A stretch of 64,000 nucleotides of DNA, from NCBI GenBank assembly GCA_009823395.1, contig CM020515.1, positions 5,465,989 through 5,529,988 of the forward strand, given 5' to 3'. The stretch is from Thamnaconus septentrionalis (taxonomy: Eukaryota; Chordata; Actinopteri; Tetraodontiformes; Monacanthidae). The notes under the pieces are model-generated. The model ran no database searches. It saw nothing but the letters and a program-made list of their open reading frames with translations, and was not told where the DNA came from. Positions 34,676 through 44,700 of the stretch are shown piece by piece. The number at the start of each line of letters is the position of its first letter. Within the stretch, counting starts at the first letter, position 1. The position numbers and the translations under genes were made by a program.

Positions 34676-34847
34676 CATCATGCTGACCCTGGAGGTGCAG
34701 GGCAGCCTTGACCCCAAGGCTCCTCTGAGGGAGTTTGTTCAGGCCCTGGGACACGGAGAGAAGTTCCAGCAGCGAGTCACTGAAATCAAGGCGGAGGTGG
34801 AGGCGTTCGCCGGTCAGTTCCCAATGCCTGGCCTTCCTGAACTGTAG
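29599..34847 (+). CDS. shmt1: cytosolic serine hydroxymethyltransferase, 11 coding exons
   Basis: PLP enzyme converting serine plus tetrahydrofolate to glycine plus 5,10-methylene-THF in cytosolic one-carbon metabolism. Exons: 29599-29691, 29834-29979, 30822-30937, 31103-31263, 31836-31917, 32306-32518, 33246-33359, 33470-33592, 33685-33801, 34135-34245, 34675-34847. All are in phase, giving 482 residues (human 483). Seen: [36 protein letters not shown]; the PLP lysine (about K256) in [42 protein letters not shown]. No mitochondrial presequence precedes the catalytic core, so it is SHMT1 rather than SHMT2; GLPEL at the end resembles SHMT1. The acceptors of exons 4 and 11 lie next to long CT repeats. 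Converges with EP300. Confidence 0.96.
30045..30743. mobile_element. hAT-like element related to family C, SHMT1 intron 2
   Basis: It starts CAGGTGTCAAACTTTGGCCC and ends CAAGTTTGACACCCCTG. CTACTGCA lies directly before it; CTACTGTA lies seven bases after the right end, so the duplication is near-matching but displaced. The interior is AT-rich with no coding frame. Confidence 0.6.
30964..31027. repeat. (CT)n microsatellite in SHMT1 intron 3
   Basis: A CT run with one or two interruptions fills over a third of the 165-bp intron 30938-31102, just after the donor. Confidence 0.9.
31449..31810. mobile_element. hAT-like repeat, SHMT1 intron 4
   Basis: The left end CAGGGGTGGGCAAACTC and the right end TAGTTTGCCC are inverted, and GGCCGCA/GGGGCC blocks sit inside. 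The right end is degraded and no clean target duplication was found. Confidence 0.5.
31980..32300. repeat. C-run and decayed repeat in SHMT1 intron 5
   Basis: A poly-C tract at 31973-31987 is followed by ATCAGGGCTGTCAAACTC, a hAT-like terminus, and by a GCGGGCCAAAC remnant near 32255. This is an old insertion that I cannot delimit exactly. Confidence 0.4.
32540..32615. repeat. GATA-type microsatellite and retroelement-like tail
   Basis: ACAGACAGATAGATAGATAAATAG is followed by ATACTTTATTGATCTCCAGG, a sequence commonly seen at the 3' ends of fish LINE/SINE copies. It is in SHMT1 intron 6. Confidence 0.45.
33960..34055. repeat. partial hAT-like repeat (ATTAATCGCGATTAA type)
   Basis: GTGCGATTAATCACAG, then GCGATTAATCGCGATTAAG and TCGTTTGACAGCCCTG, make one terminus of a fish element. 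Its partner end was not found. It lies in SHMT1 intron 9. Confidence 0.5.
34639..34673. repeat. (TC)n repeat forming a splice polypyrimidine tract
   Basis: The repeat runs directly into the CAG of the SHMT1 exon 11 acceptor (exon starts 34675), so the microsatellite is the polypyrimidine tract. Confidence 0.9.
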
Positions 34848-35090
34848 ACACGCAGCCGCTGTAGATGCCAATTCTTTTTTTTACCAATTGCGCCAATCTG
34901 GGCCTCGTGGCTTCACACACATTGGTTTGAAATGTGACTTTTATTATCATTTAGAGTCGGGCGTTCAAAAGAAATCTTGTTTTAATGGGTTTAATTTGTC
35001 AACAGGTTATTCCATGTTTATCCACTGTGCCTTTCACAACCTCCAATGCTCAGAGTGCAGCTAAGCTTTAATTTCAGGAAAATAAAGATC

Positions 35091-35096
35091 CTTTTT
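35091..35096 (+). terminator. SHMT1 poly(A) signal
   Basis: AATAAA lies 244 nt after the SHMT1 stop. Confidence 0.6.
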
Positions 35097-35099
35097 ATC

Positions 35100-36760
35100 A
35101 GATACAGTCAAAGTTACTGTACTGCCAAATACAGTTCAGCGTTTGTATTGTAGCATATTGTAAAAAAAGAAAAAATGACTGAGTTTAAAATGAAGTGATA
35201 GATTCTGAAAACCCCTGATGTTAAAGTCATGGACTGAATGAGTCACTGAGCTTTCCATTCAAACAGATGAGAGTTTGTCATCGATGCTGCTGCATTTATT
35301 TAGGAAATGAATGGGTTTATTGCACTGGTGACGCGAAGGAATTGTTCATAAAAGACGGTTTGAAATCAAAAAACCCAATGTGATAGTTGACCACTGTGAA
35401 GGTATATTTTTTTTTGAATGAGTATTTACCAAATTAATTTAAGCAGTGTGTGTGACATTGATTTTTTTGGCGGGGTTTTGTTTTGGAACAAACCACACGA
35501 TTCACTAAAATGTTTGATTTCTTGAATGAAGAATGTTAACGTCATTACACATTGTCCAATAAAATCATTGATTCAAGAACTTCAAGAATACACAACTGAA
35601 AAAGTCACTTTGTACTTGAAGGTACAGCTAGATTCTTCAAATCCTATCATGGCTCTAAGATACTTCTTAAATGATGTTTGAATAAAGTTGTCTGAAGATA
35701 CCGTAATTTTGCAGAATGTACCACCATTGTGTTGAGGTCCAAATAAAATTCCCGTATTTACAATAAATAAATAAATAAATAAAAACAAACCTATGTTTAT
35801 TATGAAATATAACCAGTTTTTTGAAAATGTAATCTTACAATTTCATTTGAAAAAAAAACAAAAAAAACTTCACAAAAGAAACGTGGGTTAAATAAATTAA
35901 ATGCGTCAACGAACCATCCGTTTTCCAAACCCATCACATGCATGTTTTTGGACTGTGGGAGGAAGCCAGAGAACCCATGCAAATCCCACACACAAAGACC
36001 CCACACCTGGGAATCGAACCCGCAACCTTCTTGCTCTGAGCAGACAGCATGAACCACTGCACCACCGTGCTCACACCCACTGGCTCGAGAAGGTTCAAAG
36101 CAACAGCCTCTCATTTCACAGTCAGGATACCAACTCCCTGAGGTATTTATCCTGATGAGACTCGCGACTCTTGTCTTTTTCCTCGACTGTGAAACCCGAA
36201 GTTGCCAAAGAGGAACTAAACCACCGGCATCCAACACCAGTCAGCTTCTCATCGCCCTGAGCTATTTGTCCTGACGATTCTTTCGGTAGAATCAAATGGA
36301 AATGTCTGAACTGGCAACGCGCTGCTACATAGGCCAAAATGAAATACTGTGAGTGTATTGAGTGCATAATTAAATATACATTATTTACAATGCATAGACA
36401 CGTCATGTTTTCAATTCAGTAACCTGTTGAAATACCTCTGGTTAACTTGTGGTTAGGTCTGCTAAATACAAATAACACAAGACAATCCTTCCTCCTTTTG
36501 AAGTTAATCCGAGAAATAGTTTAGGGCGACGCTTCTACCATTACACTGTGTAAAGCGTGTATTCAGTGTAGTAGTTGCGCACAGCGACTTCTAATGGCTG
36601 AAAGAAGTACTACAAAAACAAAGCAACCTCGTTCGCCGCTCGCACAAACCCGAGTCGGATTCAACGGACAGTTCACTCATTGCGTCAATCAAGAATCGAG
36701 ACATTCCAGCTACAGCTCCTCGCTTCAACAGCCACATGCAGGAGACGCCACTGTTGGTAA
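35100..36760. other. intergenic, SHMT1 to EP300 (convergent)
   Basis: AT-rich sequence with no supportable gene. It contains a short TAAA repeat at 35764-35782 and a tRNA-like SINE near 35935-36075. Confidence 0.5.
35935..36075 (-). repeat. tRNA-like SINE sequence
   Basis: Read on the minus strand, it has GGTGGTGCAGTGGTTCATGC followed by GGTTGCGGGTTCGATTCCC, i.e. an A-box-like start and a B-box (GGTTCGATTCC). The tail, GGGTTCTCTGGCTTCCTCCC, is familiar from fish SINE copies. Precise ends are uncertain. Confidence 0.6.
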
Positions 36761-36764
36761 TTTT

Positions 36765-38392
36765 CATTTTATTACAAAAAAAGAAAAGAAAAAGAAAACA
36801 GTATTTGAGTCCACAGTTTGTTTCCTTTGTACAATAAAAAATATTAAATTAAACTTCAAAAGTTCTTACCAGAAAGACGAAAAAGGACAGAGTCGAAGTG
36901 GGGGGGAGGGGCGGAAGAACGACCTCCACCACCGTGGGGAGGGAGAGGAGGAAGAGGAGGGAAGGACGGGGCGGTCGCAGAGTCCAAAAACAGGGAAGCA
37001 GCAAAGAGGTTCGAGGCGGAAGAGACGGAGAGCGACTCGGCTCTCCTCCTCCTCCTCTCCCCGCGGTTCTGTGCAACACAGTTCATTTTGGATTTCAAAT
37101 CCTTCTGTTGTTTTACTCCAAAAAAACAAAACAAAACAGCAGAATCCTAAAAACACTAAAAGGAGCCCGAAACCCCCCCAAAAACCCCAGCCCACCTTAT
37201 TGTGTCTCATCCCCGCCCATGTACTTTTAAAACGTTACAGGCACACAGGTTAGCAAACCCCGCTCCCCAAAAACCTCCTCCACCTCCTCCTCCACCTCCA
37301 CCACTGTGACAAGTGTCTCTGCAGGAGGGAGGAGGAGGAGGAGGAGGACAGACACATTCGAGGGAGAGGGTTTGCGTGTTGGCAGGGGGGGAAGGGGGGG
37401 GGGATTAAGTCTTTAATTCGATTTTCCACTCGGCCGAGGGTCCGACCGGAACCGGTTGAGACGTCTTCCGGCGCGGCTCCTCCCGTTTCCGAACCGTCTC
37501 GACAATCGCGGAGGCGGAACCGACCCACGATTTAAACACTGACATTTCATTATTCCCAGCTGCAACAGACCCAAACAAACAAAACTAAAATACGTCTAAA
37601 AGTGAAATGTAATACCGGCTAACCCCGCCCCCCTCATCTGAAGAGTCCATAACAAAAATATATTTCTATATGAAGAAGTCTCAGGATACCTAACACTCCC
37701 AATCCCCTGAAGAAAAAAAAATTACAATAAATAAATCAGACTCAAACATTTAGAAAAAAAAGAGATATGCATCAGGTCTGGATTTACAGTCATAACAATA
37801 ATAATAATATAATAATGATAATAATCCACATCACTCTTGAGAAACGCAAGCGGACAGCCTGAATGATGGGGAACGGATTTTTTAAAAAAAGAAGAAAAAA
37901 AACAAAACAAAAGGTCTGCATGAAAATCATCGAACTTTTGACCCCTTTTAAAATCTTAAAAACATTTATCAAAAAAGGCAATTACTCCTATTGACCCCCG
38001 AAAAACCCAGAAAATATCACCTTTCTCGTAAATAAGAGGTGGCGCCGAATGTGAGGGGGAGGGGGCAGTGGGGGCTAGTCGACCCCTTGCCCCCCTCCCC
38101 CCTCACCCCCCATATTTGTCCACAATTGGCCAACAAAAATATATATTAACAGCAATAATAACTTACAATTCATTTATACTAATTTTAAACGACTGCTGGA
38201 TTTTATTGTTCATCTCCCATAGGAAGTTCAGTTCAATGCATCTTTATTGAAAACATTTTAAATAACATTTAATAATAGTATAAAAAGAAAAAAAGGGGGA
38301 AGAAAAAAAAGGCTAAGTGATAACAGTAACACTGTCCTGGGATCGAGTGCAGTTTGTGCCAAGAAAATTCCCTCCCCTCGCCCCCGCCCCTC
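36765..38392 (-). other. probable EP300 3' UTR
   Basis: AATAAA on the minus strand occurs at 38243-38248 (145 nt past the stop) and again at 36768-36773. The long version would include the G/A-rich stretch at 36890-37060. Which site is used cannot be told from sequence. Confidence 0.4.
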
Positions 38393-38523
38393 CTAGATGA
38401 TGTCCAGCGGGTTGTGGTTCAAACTCTGGCCCAGGGGGTCCTGGTCGGGCCCGTGGAGGCCCGCCATGCTGCTCAGCTGCGACAGCATGGCGCTCTGGTC
38501 CGAGCCAAACTGCTCCATGGAGC

Positions 38524-38561
<38 letters not shown>

Positions 38562-38883
38562 GGAGGGGCGTGCGGGTGAGGATGAGGATGAGGATGAGGA
38601 GGGGGGTGGTGGGAGGCCAGCACCATCCCCGGGTGGTGCTGGCCCAGGTGCGGGGATCCAGTCTGCATCTGCGGGGAGATGTGGTGCGGCGAGGGCTGCG
38701 GCTGCAGCCGCGGCGACGGGCTGGAGTGGGGGCTGCGGGGGGCTGCGACTGCGGCCGGGGGAGGGCTGCGGCGGCGCACCTGGCTGGCCAGCGCCCGACG
38801 ACAGGTGCGGGTGCGGCGACGGCTGCTGGGGGCTCATGGGGTTGTTGTTGTGCTGGGCCGGCGACCCCCCCGGGTGGCCCAGG

Positions 38884-38920
<37 letters not shown>

Positions 38921-39357
38921 GCAGCCGCTGGTGGCGGGCCTGCTGCAGGAGAGCCTGGGAGGACTGAGGGTGAGGAGGGGGCACGGGGCCACCCTGGTTG
39001 GGCTGGGGGCCCTGCTGGGGGCCCCCTCCCACGCCCGCCTCGCCCCCCGGCAGACCGCCCATGGCGTTTTGCTGCTGCTGCTGCTGCTGCAGCTGGAGGT
39101 GGTGCTGGTGCTGGAGCCGCTGCTGGAGCGCCGCCGTGGCTTGCTGCTGGGCCAACGAGCTCGGGTAGCCGTGTCCCTGCTGGCCTGGGGGGCCGCCGGG
39201 CTGCTGGGAGCCGTGCGGGGGTCCTCCAGGGGGGCCCTGCCCCATGGAGGGGGGCTGCATCCCGGCCTGGCCCATGTAGCCCTGCGCCTGCGGCTGCTGG
39301 AACTGCCCATGGTTCACTCCCATTTGCTGCTGCTGCTGTTGTTGGTGCTGATGTTGC

Positions 39358-39429
<72 letters not shown>

Positions 39430-39568
39430 AGGTGTTGTCTCATGAGAATTTCTCTGAACTGGGGATTGTTAAGATTTGCCACCTGTGGCCCCTGAACTGG
39501 CATGCCTCTCCCTCGCAGGCTGGCCATCTGCTGCTGCTGCTGCTGCTGCAGACCACTGAGCATCGGCC

Positions 39569-39611
<43 letters not shown>

Positions 39612-40140
39612 TAGCTGCTGCTGCTGTTGTTGTAACTGCTGCTGCTGCTGCAACTGGGCCATATTCATATTCATGCCTCCCTGGCCCCCCATGTTCATAC
39701 CCGGCTGGCCGGGACCTGCAGCAGCGTTCATGTTCACCTGCTGCGGACCCCCGCCCACCATGACGGTACCAACAGGCCCGCCACCGGTGGGTCCGGGACC
39801 CACAGGAACTCCGGGACCTACAGGAACCCCTGGACCTCCAGGACCTCCGGGGCCTCCGGGCAGACCGCCCGGACCCCCCGGGCCGCCCCCCTTGTACTTG
39901 GAGGCGCGCTGCTTGATGAAAGCAGCCATGAGCTGCGGGTTGGCGCGCAGGATGTTGAGCACCTGGTGCTGCTGGTGCGGCGAGCTGGGCGAGCGGAGGG
40001 TCCGGAGCAGCTCCTGCAGCGCCGCCTGGGGGATGTTGCCGCCGGGGGGTCCCCCGGGCACGGCCCCCCCCTGCCCACCGCTTGCACCCTGCAGCTGCTG
40101 CTGGGCCATGTTCATCAGGGCGGCTTGGCTCGGTCCCTGT

Positions 40141-40182
<42 letters not shown>

Positions 40183-40686
40183 ATCTGCTGCTGCTGCTGC
40201 GCTGCCATCATGGACGGATGTCCCATCTGGTTCATCATCGCCAGCCTCTGCTGAGGCGGCATCCCCTGACCCCCCGCCCACTGCCTGCTGCTGCTGCTGC
40301 TGCTGCTGGGGTTTTGCATGGGCGCGCCCATCCTCTGCTGCTGGAGCTGCACCTGAGGGGGGAGCTGCCCCGGGGCCATGTTACCCTGCTGTGGGGGCTG
40401 CTGCAGGGGCTCGCCCATCATGCCCACCGGTCCGCCCTGCCCTTGATCCATGTGGGCCACGCGGGCGGCAGCGGCGGCCACCTGGCCCTGAGGTCCCGCC
40501 AGCCCCACGGGGCCCAAGCCCCCCATCGCCATCTGCTGGCCTTGGCCCTGCTGGTGGTGGGCGTGGGGGGGCATCATGCCCCCCGCCGCCGCCTGCCTCT
40601 GCAGCGCCATCTTCCTCTGGGCGTCGGCCACCTGCTGGATCTTCATGGCGATCTCCACCGCCGCCGGTGGGGGGCCAGATGGAGGC

Positions 40687-40728
<42 letters not shown>

Positions 40729-41100
40729 AAGGGGGACTGACCGGGGGGTTGCTGCCCTCCGACGTTCCCGCCCATTGCGCCCGGCGGCAGCTGCTGCTGC
40801 TGCTGCTGCTGCTGCGGCGGCGTGGCGGAGCCCAGCACCGGTTTGCCCTGCGAGTGGTGGACGGGTGAGGAGCCGGGGGGGCGGCCCACGTACGGGGGCA
40901 GACTGTTGGGGTGGGGCTGTGGGTGGACCCCCGCCCCACCCAGCTGCTGCTGATGCTGCTGCTGCATCTGGACCTGAGGAAGCATCTGCTGCTGAGGCTG
41001 GTGGTGGGGGCTCATCATGCCGCCGGGCCCGACCCCCCCGACCCCCCCGCCCATCTGCTGGAACTGATGGTGAAGCGGGTGCTGGGGAGGAATCCCACCC

Positions 41101-41133
<33 letters not shown>

Positions 41134-41748
41134 ACCCCGCCGCCCATGGGCCCCATCGGCTGGGTGGGCGTCTGCGGCGTCGGGGGCTGGGTCCCCCCCG
41201 AGGTGGGCGTGCTCGGCGCCGTGTTGTTGCCCCCGCCTGGCGACGGCAGCCCCGCCACCGCCGCCTTCCCGCCCGGCGCGGGCAGCGCCGGCCCCCGCCC
41301 GCTGCATGCTGGCCATCCTCCGGCGCAGCATCTGCGCCTGCTGCAGCCGGTGCTGCAGCTGCTGCTGCCGCAGCTTCTGCTTGATGTTGAGGCAGAAGGG
41401 GACGGGGCACTTGTTCTCCTGGCAGTGCTTGGCGTGGTAGCAGCACAGCGCGATGAGCTGCTTGCAGATGGGGCAGCCGCCGTTGGTCTTGCGCTTGCAG
41501 CTCTTGGTGTGCTGCACCACGCGCTTCATCTTCTGGCACGACGGCAGCGAGCAGTTGGCGTTGCGGCACTGGCAGGCGTGCACCAGCGACTGGATGCAGC
41601 GCTGGATGCTGAGGCGCCGCGAGTCGCCGGGGCTCTGCGTGGCCGCCGCCGCCTGGTTGTTGCTGTCGTCGTCCAGGCCGAGGCCCAGCTTGTCCATCTT
41701 GTGCTCGTGGCCCTTGTTGTTGTAGCAGGTGATGCACAAGTCGTAGTC
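38393..41748 (-). other. ep300: EP300 last exon: ZZ, TAZ2, NCBD, polyglutamine tail
   Basis: One 3356-nt exon. It begins with the end of ZZ ([17 protein letters not shown]), then TAZ2 ([20 protein letters not shown] through [10 protein letters not shown], down to about 41300). NCBD/IBiD, which binds p160 coactivators and IRF3, is at about 39893-40040 ([37 protein letters not shown]). The tail ends LDII at 38393. At least eleven CAG (Gln) tracts interrupt it. The frame changes twice, near 41292-41296 and 38728-38742, each equal to one surplus base; removing both makes the exon a whole number of codons and in phase. Confidence 0.93.
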
Positions 41749-44700
41749 CTGTTTGAAGACAAGAGAGGGAGAAAAGTGAGCTGGTTGAGATGCCGGAGAT
41801 CTTGGACAGAGATCTTGGTGGGCCGCAATGGCTTCTAAAACTTGGCAGAGGGGTTCCGCTTTTGTGTGAGGAGTTGTGTCCGTCACATGGGTGAATCCGG
41901 TGTTGTGTAATCCTACGCTAGTTTTGGATGGAAACATCTTCGAGCCATGTCATTTTGTTCCAGACTTTAATGGTGGAATGATCGGTGCCAACACTTTAGT
42001 GATTTCTGGGCTGAATATAGAATTAAACATCGGCTCTGGAGGGCAAAAGAGACTTTACAGATTCTGTCGTCAAACTGGAACTGAATTTAAGCTTAAGATG
42101 ATTCACGATTTTTGGAAAAATACTTTTTTTCAGTCCTCTCTTCAGAGTCAAACGATGTCCTTGATTCAGAATAGATGTAAAAACAGCCAGTGGGAGCAGC
42201 TCCACTGGCTGCCCTGACAAGTGCTTTGGATTGGTCGACTGGGCGACTCAGGTTATTGTTTTTCCCTCTCCACTATGGATTTACTTCCTGTTGTCCACTT
42301 GGGTGTCATTGCAAACAAGCCATTGTCAAAACTAAAGGTCCTTACACACCAGGCAATAGGCGAAGCGAAGCAAATAGACGTGAAAATGTGAATGTGAATT
42401 TTTCGCCACACCTAGCGCGAGGCAAATATGTGTATAAAATTCACGAATAGCAAATAAAGTTCGGCACTCTTTGTTTTGCGCCGAAGAGAAACACAGGAGT
42501 CGACTACGTCCAGGAGGTTACCGAGAGCCAATTGGTCTGGAGCAGTGGTTAGCTACATGTCCGAGGTAAAGGTCAGCACGTTATCGACATGCTAACATCA
42601 TTTTGTTTGGTTAGAGGTCCAGCCGGTGGCCTTTTCGCCTATGCAAAATCCGACACAAGAGCGAAAAAATGTTGCAAATTCCGGCGTGTAAGGACCTTCA
42701 AACTGAAGAGCTTTCGGAATATCGTGATTCAGTTTTTAAAGTCAGATGTCCATTTACACACACACATCGCAACTCCAGTTTGGTGCAAATGTAAAACCCA
42801 AGACCCAAAGGAAAATGTCCCCTCGGCCCGACGGTCACGTGACCTCGCCCTCGGGCTCTCACCTCGCAGACGGTGCAGTGGAAGCGCGTCTCCACGTGGT
42901 GCTTGCACTCGTTGCAGGTGTAGACGAAGCGGTCCTGGCTCTGGTTGTGCAGCTCCACCAGCATGCACATGGAGCTCCACTTGGACCTCCGCAGCGAGCT
43001 GTACTCCAGGTGCTTGTCCCTGGCCAGCGTCAGGAAGGCGTCGCGGCCGTCCATCAGATCGCACGCCATCAGCGTGTCCGGGTCGGTGATGGGCGGCAGC
43101 GAGTTGGCGGTGGGGCCGGCGATGAGGCGGATGACGAAAAAGACCTTGGAGGAACGACGAGCGGAGACGGTCGGGTTGAGGGGTTTTTGAGACAAAATCT
43201 TCACGTCAAATGGAGCCATTAAACTGAGTGAACAATCTTTTGTAGTGGTGAAAATCATGTGGTAATAAAAAGTTACAACATGGCACACTACCTCCAAATT
43301 TACAGGTTAAACAGACCAATATAGTGCCTAGTATTACATGTTTATTGGTATCTCATGCTCCTGAGGAAAAACTAAACATTTAGTTCTTCAAATCACCACA
43401 AAACGGCACATTTAGCCCTCTGTTTACAGCCCCCCTGCAAAAAATGCTCAAGTTATGGCTGCCTGCTGAAGCCAATGTTTTGTCGAAACCTTCCACACGT
43501 TTAAAGAGGGACAAAAACAAGACGGCTGGGGTTTGGATTTTGTCTTTGAACTGGAGGTGCACTTTGTGACATCACAAAGAGGGATTGCTTTTACATCATA
43601 GACTTCAGAGTTCTCGGGAGTAACGTTACAAGCTACAAATAGAGAAAGCCTGTCTATTATTGTGGGGGAAAAAAATCTTATGTATTAGGGAAATCAACAA
43701 TTAATCAACTATCGATTAATTGTCGTTATCATTACAACAGTGAGTGTAGTGGCAGGAAAGAGCAATTCACCTGTAGATACTGTGAATATACCTACAAGTT
43801 ACTTTTAAACAACTTTTTTTTTTTAGAAAAAAGTTGAAATGTGACCCATTAGAAGCCACCTTAAAGTCAGAGGATAAATGTTTAGGGTGTTTTTACTGTT
43901 CTCTAATGTAGAAATACATCACATTGGACTCTTAACATTATTTAAGGGTTAAATAATGTGTTCCTTACACATTTTTCATTGTGAAATTTAGGCTCTCAGG
44001 AAAAATCGCCACTGATCAATTAATTGTTAATCGATCGATAAGGTCAATCAACTAATCATTAATGAATTAATCGATAATTTGCATCCCTACTATGTATAAT
44101 TGTATACTTTTATATGTGATACACTATATTCTTTGATCTATATTTAGAGTCACTGTGAACAAATAATTGCATAAAGACCTGAAGGACGCCTCTAATTTTA
44201 CAATCTATGTGACCTAGCGATGGCTACACTGCCACTTGGGTCGCCTACCTCCTTGTGTTTCTCCATGGTTGCGTAGAGCTTCTGCGAGAGGTCGTTGGAA
44301 ACGTTGGGCATCCCAGGTTTCTTCTTGTTGGCCCGGCTCAAACTGCTTTTGTTCTTGCTCGTCTTTTTGTTGTTCTTCTTTTTGGCATTCTTGCTGTCGC
44401 CTTTCGCGGCCTGCGGAGGATTAAACGCCACAGTCGGTGAACAACATTTAGATTTGGCGATGAGAGAGTGGCCGAATGTGTATGTGTGTGTGTGTGGGGT
44501 CCACTCACGTCTGTGCTCTCGTTGCAGGTGCTGTTCTCCTCTCGCTTCCTCTCCTCCTCCTCCTGCTCCAGCTCCTTGATGCTCTCCTCCAGGACGTTGG
44601 GCCAGAAGTCGCCCTCAAAGTACGGCAGCTCCTTGGCGCTGGTCAGCCGGTCCTCCGTGGCCTGCTTGAAGACGTCCTGAAAGACAAAAAGAGTTTGTGT

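Noticed and set aside
29599..34847. SHMT2 (mitochondrial) instead of SHMT1
   Set aside because: No N-terminal presequence, length 482 against human SHMT1 483, and TOP3A/SMCR8 nearby fit SHMT1.
36594..37253. Plus-strand open frame of 219 codons
   Set aside because: Low-complexity G/A-rich sequence within the probable EP300 3' UTR; no recognisable domain.
38393..41748. Programmed ribosomal frameshifting to explain the EP300 frame changes
   Set aside because: Vertebrate p300 is not known to need it, and the shifts coincide with G/C homopolymers without an obvious slippery site.
38354..41838. Long plus-strand open frames opposite the EP300 last exon (poly-Leu, poly-Ala or poly-Cys rich)
   Set aside because: They are the complement of CAG repeats and GC-rich coding sequence; no stop codons arise by chance. 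The conserved protein is on the minus strand.
41876..42217. Plus-strand open frame of 113 codons
   Set aside because: Inside an EP300 intron, no known similarity, AT-rich and probably chance.
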